Positions 13,701-25,700 of a stretch of DNA of 64,000 nt are shown here, in pieces. Below the pieces are notes generated by a model. The model searched no databases, was not told the DNA's origin, and was given only the letters and a program-made list of their open reading frames with translations. The stretch covers positions 15,438,349 through 15,502,348 of the forward strand of contig NC_088318.1 in NCBI RefSeq assembly GCF_910592395.1, given 5' to 3'. The position numbers and the translations under genes are program-made. The stretch comes from Lineus longissimus (taxonomy: Eukaryota > Nemertea > Pilidiophora > Heteronemertea > Lineidae). Position 1 is the first letter of the stretch. Each line of letters begins with the position of its first letter.

Positions 13701-16700
13701 ACATACCCAGCACCTCCACCCCCGAGAGACTTCCGACCCATTCACGTCTTCAAAAAACCTGTAGATATTCTTGGGCTTCCTATTCCATCTCCTCCTGAGA
13801 TTGCTAAGAAATATGGCACCGACTCTGATGTAAAGATGGATGCTAACACGAGAGGGGCCATCATAGGAGAAAAGTCATTAATTGGTAAGTCTGTGCTCTA
13901 AACTTATTTCCCATTGACAAGCTGCTTCTGAGAGACCTGAGTGCCAAAAATAATCAACTTTGATCAGTCTTCTGTGGAGGCGCTCATAAGGGCATCAGTG
14001 TGTATGAGTCAGCCATGTTTGTTTTTGTGTAGTGGGGTAAACCAACTTCCATCAAGAACTCTATAAAAAATAATAGAAGTCTATCAAAATTTATTTGTAG
14101 GTTCAATATTTGACTTGGTATCAAAAGAAGACAAAGAGAAAATGAAAGCAGCGAAAGATGGAACATTTACCCAGCCACTTGACGCATCCAGCGCCCAAGC
14201 CTCAACCAGTCAACCCCAAACATCTCGCTCGCCTGCACCTTGCTGTCAACCAGACACAGCGCAGATCAAATCTAGGGACCTTGAAGGTCCAAGTAAAGGT
14301 CATGAACCTTCAAAGTCGTCATGGAAGGAGGTCATATCACCGTCGACATCGGGGCATGCTGGATTCAAGCCATTTGCCAGAAATCCAGAGAAACAAGCAA
14401 GATATGAGCAGTACTTAGAGGCACAGAAACATGGGGTGAAATGTAAGTTGAATTTCTTACATTTTGCGTTCAGTGTCGGGGAGTTTTTTGGGATACATTT
14501 TAGAACACCCTGGAACCATGATTCTGTGGGTCTGTGCTATTTAGTATATATTACGTATATGTTACGTATCTACCTTCAGACGTAAGTGAATGTGTCCAGC
14601 AAACAGAATGGGAACGGGAGCATGAGAGAGAGGAATTTGCCAAGGCAGCCAAGTTATACAAGCCCCTCTCTATGATGATGGCAAATAGGTTTACGCGAGG
14701 GAAGTTTGACGACAATGATGAGACGGTCGAGGTGCCTGCTGATGAAAAGGTGTGTTGATATATTTATACCCTGCTAAGAGAAAAGAGGGGGCAATGTAAT
14801 CTAGCTGATTTTGACTTGAATACCGAGGAGTGATGGTGACCAATGTCTGATAAGGATATGCAGCCCTGTAGCATTTCAGTGGTAACACTTTTCACTGACC
14901 AGCACGCCATTTGATTTTCTTTGGGTGAGGCAATGAAGGGCACCTAGTGTGTAGGCCCTATAATGCTGCATGCAGAGGAACTGGATATTTAGCATGTACA
15001 AGTAGAGTAATCAGCAAAATATGTCTGTTTAATTTCAGCTTGCTAAAAGTGACCAGGCAAAAGCTGTCGAAATGAAGATGTATGGAAAGATGACGCGTGA
15101 CATCATCGAATGGCATCCAGACAAACTTCTCTGTCGGCGGTTCAATGTCGCCAACCCTTATCCTGATTCATCGCAGGTTGGATCACTCAAAGTTAAGCGC
15201 GATAAGTTCTCAGTGTTCAATTTTATGAATGCACCGAAGCCAAAGGAACAAAGGCAGCACAGTCCTCCCAGAGCAATTGAGTTCAAAGGTATGTCTTCTT
15301 CTTTGTTGCTTGTATAACTTTGAAAAGCCAACATTTGTTATTCTGAATAAATATAATTTCATGTGGTATCTGGTCTGAGAGGTGAATGACAGGGTCTCGA
15401 GGTTAAACTTTCTGTCGAGAAGGACTAACCTGTTTGGTTGTAGGTCAAGTCAGTTCCCAATGGTAAACAGTTACACACGGTAGCTGAATGGTGACCTAAA
15501 AATCCTTGTTCATGCAGTATTTATTCATTCCAGAAGACCCTCCACCCACTCCTGATGATGAGCAGATGACAACCCGACCTGTTGTTAGTTTTGTGATCGG
15601 CATGGCCAAGAAGAAAGACAGTGTGGAGATTACAAAGGAGGAGGCGCTGGGTTCAGCAAAACAGGCCGAAGATGGGGATGGTCCTAAAGACATGGAACTG
15701 GATGAGAAAAAGGTAAGATTTGTAACCTAATTGAAGGGTTAGATGGGCATGAACTGGTGGCTATTATAAGGTGTCAGACTCATGAACAAAACATCATGTT
15801 GCTTGTGACATTGGGCAGTTCACATTTCTTCAGTTGCCTGCTCCTGAGAAGGGGAGTTGAGTAGCGCAAGCTATTGCTGCATGTGGTGACATGTTGTGTT
15901 TCACCAGCCAACTTTATCTCATTGGCTTACGGCAATAAATGTGGGAATGTTGAATAGTGTGTCTGAATCCCAATATTATCTCTTCAGGTTGAGACATCAG
16001 CTGACGAGAGACCACCGATGGATCTATTCAAGGCCATCTTCGATGCGTCTGAATCTAGCAGTGCAAGCTCATCAGAAGAGGAGGAAATTGACAATAAACT
16101 GGAACAAAAAAGTAACTTAAAAAACGAAGCAGACAGCAGTACATTGCAAGGGCTGCAAACGGAAGGGAAGAAATTACATCGCTTTTTACTGCCATCACAG
16201 CGTGAGAAAAGATCACGATGGGACCCTGCCCCTGAGGCTGGTGATTCGACAATGGACACAAACGACAGATCAGAAGTTACGTCTCCACCTGTAGATAGTG
16301 GCAATCTTTCTGAAAATATTGATCAAATATCGTCTACCTCTGAAACTGTGATGGGTATTTCTCAAACTGTGCTGTTTACATCTGAAACTGTGTCGTCCTC
16401 TAAACTGGAAGATCGTTTGGGATTCTGTGAAGGGATGGAGAAGTCAGATGATGATGAGGGGGTTTTTGGACCTCGGCCATTATTTCTTCCAAAAGTCTGT
16501 GCTCCTCCTGCAGAAAGTGGGGGGAAGGTCAAGACGGACAAGGATAAACATAGGAAAAAGAAACACAAGCACAAGGATAAACATAAACATAAGAAGAAGA
16601 AGGACAAGAAGGAGAAAAAGGTGTGTAGCCATGGTCTATTTTCAATTGTCCCCATTGCTTATTGAGCACATATTTGGTATTGGGTGAACAGCAGAATGAT

Positions 16701-17248
16701 AAGGACAGATAGTTTTTATTTCATGAATGAATTCCTTTTCTCTTCAGCAGACTAAACACAAGAAGAAGAAGAAACATAAAGAGCGCTCCAAGCACAAAAC
16801 CAAAAAGAAGAGAGAAGTGTCTAGCAGCAGTGGATCTGAGGCTGATTCTGAAACCAGTGATAGTGGTGATGAGGGCGAACCCAGTACAAGAGATCTCCTC
16901 TCAAAGTGAGTAAATCGATATTGAAGTAGTGCCATCATGATCAATATAGACAACAGGACCTAAACATGTTCTGCAAGAGCTAACCTTACAGTCATGTAGT
17001 AGTGAACTTGACTTTTCCAAGGTAGCATTCCTTAAAGCACTTGGCATCCTGGTCTCCCTACTTTAAAAATGCATCATCCCCCTTTGAACTCTTACATGGA
17101 AAGAACAATGTGGCTCAAAATTTCAAAATCAAGACCTCTTAGCCCTAAAGAATGTTTCTATTGCCAAATATACATATGATGATTTTATATCTTTTGCAGA
17201 ATTCGGAATCTTCCTGGGAAGAGATTAGCCGCGGCTGACTTCATGTAA
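10799..17248 (+). CDS. GPATCH1: G-patch domain-containing protein 1
   Basis: GPATCH1 is a nuclear G-patch protein linked to the catalytic spliceosome, where G-patch proteins activate DEAH helicases. Fourteen coding exons: 10799-10874, 11419-11648, 11871-12019, 12200-12297, 12514-12773, 13125-13257, 13606-13884, 14101-14442, 14580-14749, 15039-15288, 15534-15712, 15988-16620, 16748-16905 and 17200-17248. All are phase-consistent and give 1001 aa (human about 931). N-terminal signature: [20 protein letters not shown] and [17 protein letters not shown]. The G-patch core, [19 protein letters not shown], is at about residues 154-175. Later blocks include [49 protein letters not shown] and [14 protein letters not shown]. 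The tail is Lys/His-rich then Ser/Glu-rich. Acceptors at 12514 and 16748 are CAGCAG (NAGNAG). An in-frame Met at 10811 is an alternative start. Confidence 0.96.
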
Positions 17249-17470
17249 TGCACACATGTAGCTGGATGACTTAAAAGACTGTAGGCAAACCACTAACAAC
17301 CCGACATTACAATCATGCTCTATCACAAGAAACCATTGCATCAATAACACGGATGGTTGAGCGATGGAAGCGTTTTTTTGCTGTCAAAATGAGTGATCTT
17401 GTGAACCTGACTAACCTGTTCTATTGGAAATAGTATTTGCAATAATAAAAATATGAATATTTGTATAAAT
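17249..17470 (+). other. GPATCH1 3' UTR with polyadenylation signal
   Basis: The sequence after the TAA stop carries AATAAA at 17444-17449, about 200 nt downstream. This is a reasonable end for the transcript. A MITE begins right after it. Confidence 0.5.
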
Positions 17471-17659
17471 GTGACCCGCCATGACAAAATGAGTCGCATG
17501 TCGCTCTGAGCTTGACAGGTTGAGACAGACTGGTTGTTCATTTCACCATTGTCTGCCTTTTGTAAAATCGGAGCATATCAATTTCTTCTATTATGTTCTG
17601 GTGTCATTTTAGGCTCATCTTCTGTGCGACATGCGACTCATTTTGTCGCGGTTGGTCAC
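17471..17659. mobile_element. 189 bp non-autonomous DNA transposon (MITE)
   Basis: Terminal inverted repeats of about 35 bp (17471-17505 and 17625-17659) begin GTGACC and share GACAAAATGAGTCGCATGTC with few mismatches. The element is flanked on both sides by AAAT (17467-17470 and 17660-17663), a likely 4 bp target-site duplication. There is no coding capacity. The superfamily is not assigned. Confidence 0.75.
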
Positions 17660-17819
17660 AAATCATCTTGACATCTGGTCTTCATTCTTCCACTAAGTTA
17701 TGCAAATATTGGTGTCTACTAAGTTTGCCATGATTTTGTACCAAAGCCCCATTTGTGATCAATCCTGAATCATCAATGACCTGACAAGCCAACCCTCCAG
17801 AAATACTAGCTTAAACAGT

Positions 17820-18480
17820 ATTACAGCACACCAGGCAATGATGCCTTGGATTCAATTTGGCAGGGTCAATGACTTCTGCTGTTGTCGCACACCAGGACAA
17901 TTTGTCTCTATCCACATCACAACCACACTACAGAGACTGGTTCGGACTGCGGCCATCACAACCTTCTAGCCAATGTTGTTTAAGATTCCACTCTGCAGAG
18001 GTATAGGCCACTGCCTTTGTTTCAATGCTCTATCAACATGACAACCACACTCTACAGAAACTAGTAGGAACAGCATCAGTCACAACCTACCAGGTGATGT
18101 CACACAACACAGCTTGACCAGTTTTCTCCATCCATGTCACAATCTCACTCCACAGAAACTGGTTCAGACAGTGTAAATCACGAATTACCAGGTGATGACA
18201 TCTTGGATCCCTCTGGCCAGGAGTACTGGTCAAAGCCATTGTCACAACAAACCAAGACAGATTGTCTCTATGCACAACCCTGCTCCCCACAGACAATAGT
18301 GTAGACAAAGTATGTTACAGACTAACAGGCAATAATGTCTTGGATCCTCTCATCAGGGGTACTGGCCACTGTAATTGTCACAACACACCAGGATAGGCTC
18401 TCTCGAGGCAAATCACAACCCCACTTTACAGACACAAGTTCGGACAGTGTCCCAATGCTATCCAGGGAAAATCTTGCCAT
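17820..18480. repeat. degenerate tandem repeat, about 130 bp unit
   Basis: Roughly five diverged copies are seen. Each carries a phrase like CACAACCACACT, then CAGAGACTGGTTCGGAC, then CACAACCTACCAGG and TCTTGGATCC. Copies start near 17889, 18017, 18110, 18243 and 18380. Spacing is uneven, so the array is old. No open frame is conserved between units. Confidence 0.6.
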
Positions 18481-18910
18481 GTCTTTTAGACATCTCATTT
18501 CAAGGCCAATTGGAGGGGTTGGGAGAAAACTGTGCAAGGAAACGGTGAGGGTGAGCAAGGCTGCAAAGGTGGCAGAGGCAGGGGTGGTGGTGGTGACTCT
18601 CTCATCAAACCCATTCATGACCATAGGTTAATTTGTATTTGCACACACTTCCAGAATGTCTACGAATACCAACTTTGCAAGCTCACAAAAAATATATAAA
18701 ACATGAGATTTCTCAAAATTTATTTTTATTCTATTGTTACAATATTTTCTCATAATTTCAGATGCAATTAAATTGCAGTCAGAACAGTGCCTGAGATTAC
18801 CCATTAAGGACAATCTGATGTATCCTGGATACAGAGGTCGAATTGAATGGTAATGACCATTTTGGAACCAAAATTGGTGTCCTCATCAAGTTTGATACCC
18901 ACTGAAGCAA

Positions 18911-19950
18911 AATGAAATGGCCAGGGCCATTGTGCTCACCTCATGTGGAGGAAAGATGGATAAAGAGCATGGTATTGTGTCATGTAGTGTTAGGTTTGAT
19001 GTAGGTCCAAGCAATTACAATTTCCCCAAAATGGCCAATTTACAGTACATTCGACCTCTGTGACCTTGAAAAGTAGGTCAAATCAAAGAAGACCCGGGTG
19101 ACACATTGAATGGTTGTTAGAATTAGATGTACCTATGATATAAAATTGGTGCCAATCGGGCAAGTAATTACTAGGAATAATGGCATTTTGAAGAATTTAG
19201 GATTTGGCCCCCTCCCTGGAGGCCAAACGGCAAATCAGATCGCACCAAACTTCGGTACCTGAGATCACCTGACCAAGGGGTACATGTGTACTTAATTTGT
19301 GATCAATAGTCATTGCAGTTAAGAAACGTGCCATAGTTACGGCCTGACGGCGAATTTACGTCATTTGACCTCTGTGACCTTGACAAGAAGGTCAAATTAC
19401 AAACCTGTGTGACATATACTGTATGGTGGTTAGATGTACCCATGATATCAAATTGGTGGCAATCGGGCAAGAAGTTAAGGAATAATCACATTTTTAAGGT
19501 TTTTGGATTTTGCCCCCTGGTGGTCAAGTGGTGAATCATATTGGACCAAACTTCGATCCCTGAGATCACCTGACTAAGGGGTAAATGTGTACCAAATTTG
19601 GTATCAATAGTCATTGCAGTTTAGAAACGTGCCATCGTTACATCCTAACGGCCAATTTACACCATTTGACCTCTGTGACCTTGAAAAGGAGGTCAAATCA
19701 AAAACCCGGAGGATATATGATGCACCTTTCCTAGAAGTACCTACCATATTTTTTTCAAAATTTCCCGACTACTATTAAGGGAGATATTGCATATTTTCAC
19801 TTTTAACATTTGGCCCCCTGGTGGCCAAACCATGAAACGAATCGGACCGAAACTTGGTCTCCAAGGTGTCATTACATAAGGGTACATGTGTACCAAGTTT
19901 CAACTCAATAGCTCTAACAGTTACGAAACGTGCCCTGCTAACGGACGACG

Positions 19951-19997
<47 letters not shown>

Positions 19998-20059
19998 ACG
20001 ACGGACGCCACGGTATGGGATAAGCTCACCTCTGCTAAGAGGTGAGCTAAAAACTATGA
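18911..20059. mobile_element. 1.15 kb interspersed element, copy 1
   Basis: This copy is nearly identical to 21647-22801; about a dozen substitutions are visible over 1.1 kb, apart from microsatellite length. It consists of monomers of about 300-315 bp, with TGACCTCTGTGACCTTGA-type blocks at 19052, 19366 and 19667. It ends in a (GAC)n run and a hairpin GCTCACCTCT-GCTA-AGAGGTGAGC. GCTCACCT also occurs near the left end. It encodes no protein; open frames over the GAC run are repeat artefacts. It is probably non-autonomous and of unassigned superfamily. Confidence 0.75.
19951..19996. repeat. (GAC)n microsatellite in element copy 1
   Basis: This is an uninterrupted GAC trinucleotide run, flanked by GGACGACGG on both sides. 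It is shorter than the corresponding run in copy 2. Confidence 0.9.
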
Positions 20060-20432
20060 CTTCAAAAGTAGCAATAGGTTTTTGACCGAAGTCAATATTT
20101 ACAAATCTGAACAGTAACCAAATATATACACAGTAAGCTTCCCATCACCACATGTAAAATCTATACATGAAAATAAATAAATCTAAATATATTACAGCAT
20201 TCGTTTATCACAAGATCATGCACCTTACAAAGGAAATAGTATGAACCCAATGTTATCCCTTTACCGTGGCTGCCCAAGGAACACATGACATGGTGAAGGT
20301 ACAACATTCTCCTCAGATTAATGACAAACTGGTAACTCCTTTTTTTCTTCGGTTGCATTAGACCGAGAACTGGTGTAAATGGTCCAATTTGCATAGATCC
20401 ATGACTAGATGGGAGATTCTTTCAGCACCAGC

Positions 20433-22686
20433 TCACATCGCATCAAAATGGAATTTCTGAGCATCAACTAGCTTCTCCTTCTTGTCTTCAGCCTTGAAAA
20501 GAAAAGAACATTGTTTTGGAGATAACACCCAATTGAATTGCTTAGTTACATGTAGAACTATAACCTAACAGAGCAATAGAAGTACAAACTGCTACGAATT
20601 GTGAATGGATTTACAGAAATGAATTTTGAAATTCCAATGGTAATACTTTCATTTCAAAGCACTAGGCCTATTGAGAAAAATTGCATGTTGACATAACACG
20701 ATATAGAACAACTGGACCAAGTAGCAAGTCTTTAAATTTTTTCATAGATCTTTTGGAATGGAAACACCTAGACGCTCTCATAGAGCATACATGTAGGTGA
20801 CTCTATTACTTACCCTTTCTCTCCATTGCAGCACCCCCGATACAATAGCCACCAATCCGCAAGTGCCCAGTAAAGCAGCCGCTGTGTATAGGACTTGCTT
20901 ATTGGCCATTGGGGCAATGAATAATTTATTGTACCAACTGAAACCAAAGACAGTAGGCTGGTTAAGGAACACGAAATCCTCATGCCGGGCATTTCTGAAC
21001 ACCTCATGAGGAAACACATCCTATACTTCCACATGTTCTCCTTCAGAGCATGTGCAATAAATCGTGGTTTTCTGATGTCCAAAGGATAGTACTAATACTG
21101 CATGTGCAGTTTAATTTGAAAACTCAAGAACATTTTCCATTTAATTTAAAATGTAACCAGTATTAAAATGAGGTTTTGCCAAAAGAAAGGTTAGAACTGC
21201 TCAACCCTGTTAGCAATTATCATTATCTGGATGAAAAAGTGCACCTCAGGACCTTTTTGTAGTAGCCTTGACTTACCTACTGGGGTCATCGCTAGGATGT
21301 GGTATAACTATCAACTGTGAGTTGGGAATGATTGAAGTCCACTTCTTTTTTCTGACCGAGGTCTACATTGCGAAAAGAGGAAGGAAATGTCATTCTAAAA
21401 GGCCTTGTTGCAACTAAGGATCGCTATGTTTTTAATTTGAAGGCAAATGTTCACTATGATCTCTTTGAGGGTCTTAATTTTGTCACTGTTTGGCTATGAA
21501 TTCATTCAAACTTACACTATCTGCAGGAGTTGGTATCCCCACCTCCATGGAATCCACAAAATTTGGAGATATACCAAGACCAAACACTGTGTATGGTAAC
21601 TGTAGTGACATGTAGGCAGACTGCGATAACTGGCCAGCTGAAAAACAATGAAATGGCCAGGGCCATTGTGCTCACCTCATGTGGAGGAAAGATGGATAAA
21701 GAGCATGGTCTTGTGTCATGTAGTGTTAGGTTTGATGTAGGTCCAAGCAATTACAATTTCCCCAAAATGGCCAATTTACAGTACATTCGACCTCTGTGAC
21801 CTTGAAAAGTAGGTCAAATCAAAGAAGACCCGGGTGACACATTGAATGGTTGTTAGAATTAGATGTACCTATGATATAAAATTGGTGCCAATCGGGCAAG
21901 TCATTACTAGGAATAATGGCATTTTGAAGAATTTAGGATTTGGCCCCCTCCCTGGAGGCCAAACGGCAAATCAGATCGCACCAAACTTCGGTACCTGAGA
22001 TCACCTGACCAAGGGGTACATGTGTACTTAATTTGTGATCAATAGTCATTGCAGTTAAGAAACGTGCCATAGTTACGGCCTGACGGCGAATTTACGCCAT
22101 TTGACCTCTGTGACCTTGACAAGAAGGTCAAATTAAAAACCGGTGTGACATATACTGTATGGTGGTTAGATGTACCCATGATATCAAATTGGTGGCAATC
22201 GGGCAAGAAGTTAAGGAATAATCACATTTTTAAGGTTTTGGGATTTTGCCCCCTGGTGGTCAAGTGGTGAATCATATTGGACCAAACTTCGGTCCCTGAG
22301 ATCACCTGACTAAGGGGTAAATGTGTACCAAATTTGGTATCAATAGTCATTGCAGTTTAGAAACGTGCCATCGTTACATCCTAACGGCCAATTTACACCA
22401 TTTGACCTCTGTGACCTTGAAAAGGAGGTCAAATCAAAAACCCGGAGGATATATGATGCACCTTTGCGAGAAGTACCTACCATATTTTTTTCAAAATTTC
22501 CCGACTACTATTAAGGGAGATATTGCATATTTTCACTTTTAACGTTTGGCCCCCTGGTGGCCAAACCATGAAACGAATCGGACCGAAACTTGGTCTCCCA
22601 GGTGTCATTACATAAGGGTACATGTGTACCAAGTTTCAACTCAATAGCTCTAACAGTTACGAAACGTGCCCTGCTAACGGACGACG

Positions 22687-22739
<53 letters not shown>

Positions 22740-25700
22740 ACGACGGACGCCACGGTATGGGATAAGCTCACCTCTGCTAAGAGGTGAGCTAAAAACTATG
22801 AAAATAATTTCTTTTAAATTCTGAATGAATCATAAAATTTTCACAAATCACAAAAATAAAGAGGCGTCAGCAAATAGGAGTACTTTATTATAACATAATA
22901 CAATGGTCAACCGAAACACAAAGCATTCTGTATCTTATCTTGGGTTCAACAGAAACCCACATAATCCTGTTTTATGTCCAGGTCAAATGTAGCTTGACAG
23001 GCCAATCCCATATGACATCACACCTACCTACGCTGACCTGTGTTGTACCATCAGTTCTAGTTGTTTCATAACTAACTGTTGGACCAGGTTGATCTGTCCC
23101 ATAAGGCTGAAACAACAATTGGTAAATTTAATCTTACCGGCCAGGAGGAGAACTTTTACAATATCATAATGCCCACTCTTTTTGTATCATATTGGTAATT
23201 TTTCATTCAAAGTAATCTCTGTAATCAGGACACCTCTCTTATGGGGATAGCATTTTCATTCAGTCCCAAGGGCTCTTACAGCTCAACTATACTTCTTCAG
23301 CAGATAGACCCAAGCAGTCCTAAATGTGAGTACTTACCGAGTTTTGTCCACAATCGTGGTAGCACAAGCCACTGACCACAGTCACCTTCATAAAGCAAGC
23401 ATCCAGGGCAAAGCCGTGCAAGAAGGCATGCACATCAGTACCCTTCTTAGTCCTACTTGTCACGAATATGTCTAGGATGCCCTAGAAAAGACAATAAAAA
23501 GTTTCAATCCACACATGTTGATCTGGTGAGAAAAAGGGACCAGTAATGAGTTTTTTTGTTATATCCATGAACTTGGTACTCACATTTTCATAGATATCAA
23601 AGAAGGCTACAGTAATAGCATCCTTGACTGAACTCAGCGGAGCTCCATAGTCAACAAAGAATGTTCTTCCCAATCGTTTGCAGCTGGCAGCTTTACAGTC
23701 ATAGTTATACAGGATAAAGGCCTGCTGTTTTTTCTCACTGAAAACATAAGAGAAGACAGTTATAATTCAACAGTTGTCCAAAATGTGTGATCTCCCTAAC
23801 TTTAAATGCCACTTTCACTGAAATAGCTGTATATCACGTTACAACCAATTGCAGGACAGATCAATCTAGCTGTTTGTTGCTAAATTCAGAGTTTCTAACC
23901 TTCGTGTCTTGTCTGCACAACTCACCCATTATCTTCTGTTTGTAAGACAGTGACCACGTCTGGGTAACCGTCCAAGTTATAGTCGCCCACTCTGAGGGTA
24001 ATTGGCTGTTCCTCAGCCATGCCTGGTGGCAGAAATTTATATGTTTTATCAGCACGCATGAACTTGCTTATCATTAGTGTCCAGTTCCCTTCAGAATAGG
24101 CATAGATACCACTCTCTGCGCAATTGGCATCACTGCAGATTGGCAGTAAGATGTCCATCTTTTTGTCAGCATCTGAAATGAGAAGACACTTTACATGTTA
24201 TGCTTGGCCTAAGAAGGAGTTGCCAGATAATGCCCAGATGTATTGGCTTGCAAAACTGCTCAGTGGGGATGACTGTAGAGGCTAGTGCTGATGGTCCAGA
24301 GTTCTATAGCCCCAAGAGTATTTTTGTTTGTCTGTGAGCTGTTGTCCTCACAAAGAGCTAGTTCATTGCTTGGCTGCTGGGTGATGTATGTCATCTTTTA
24401 CCATTTAGGTCTCTAGTCCCAATAAAACAATACATGACTTACTAATATCGGTGAAGACAGCCTGTCCAATGAATGCAGCATCCGTCTGTGGTGGCTCAAG
24501 TGTACCATTCAACGTCCAGCCTCCTGATCCAATCTGAAAGCAAAAAAGGTGCAAAGTTAACAAGTAGCCTAGTGTTGTCACAAATAGTCTATAGGTCAAT
24601 AATGCCAACTGCTGCTCAACTGAAGTGACACACGCCAAAGGCCTTCCAACGCAGAAGAAGACATAACTTTTCTTGGAACCAAAAATGATCTGATATGATA
24701 CTTACCTCATTATACCAAAGTTCAAATATCTGTTTCTTGGAAGCCTTATCATAGGATGTGACAAATAAATCTGAAGGAAACAAAATTTGGTCAGGCTATT
24801 CTTACATTAAGATGAGAAGAATATGTGAAGTACGGGTAAGCGCAAGCCTGAAAATATTTTCAGGTTCCATCTTTGAAGCCTCCGACTTGCATGTGTGTAT
24901 TTCGGGTATTACTTGATGAACCACAGTGATTTGCTGCGATCGACGATAGTTGGCATACATCCGAGAGAGATGAAAGGCCCCCTCCTGCCCAAACATTTGA
25001 AGAAATATAACTATTTCCAGGGTTACAGGAAAAAAATTTATACTTACCTGGGTTTAAATCATTATCCAAATCAATGAAGGCATTAGAATGAGGTATTCTC
25101 ATTGGTAATAATGTGCCATTATTGGGAAGAACAACTTCTTGCCGTGTAAAAGAGCGATTGTTACTGCAAATCAAGGATGAAATAAGGAATTATTATAGAC
25201 CTACAAGGGAGCTTCTCTTCCCCATGTGATGTCTGGCTACATGTACTTCCAATGTGATGTCCGCCTACTTCCCCATGTGATGTCTAGCTACTTCCCATGT
25301 GAGGTCTGACTTCTTCCCATGTGATGTCGAACTACTTCCCGTGTGATGTCTAATTACTTCCCCAAGTGATGTCTTACTACTTCCCATGTATAACTACCAT
25401 TCCCATGGCCAGAAGAACATGCATCTCAAAAATTTACCAAATTAAACAAAGTATCTTCTTTCAAATAGTTCGATTGCAACTTTTCGAATTGCAATTATTT
25501 TCAAATACACATACCTTGCTATCCAGTAATATCGTTTGCCAGAGGACGATTCCTCACCCAACAGGTCAGGAATCATGTCGGCGTTGTAGCTACAATAACA
25601 AGAGGAAAATATAACAAAAGATTCCAAATGTTCATAGTCATTACATGTTGGAGGCTACATCTTCTCATCATCTGGACCTGTTGCCAAGAGCTCAGATTGT

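Noticed and set aside
19775-20045. Poly-arginine open frames over the GAC run (and the matching ones at 22511-22787)
   Set aside because: They exist because GAC/GTC repeats lack stops in several frames; they lie inside a mobile repeat and have no splice or codon support.
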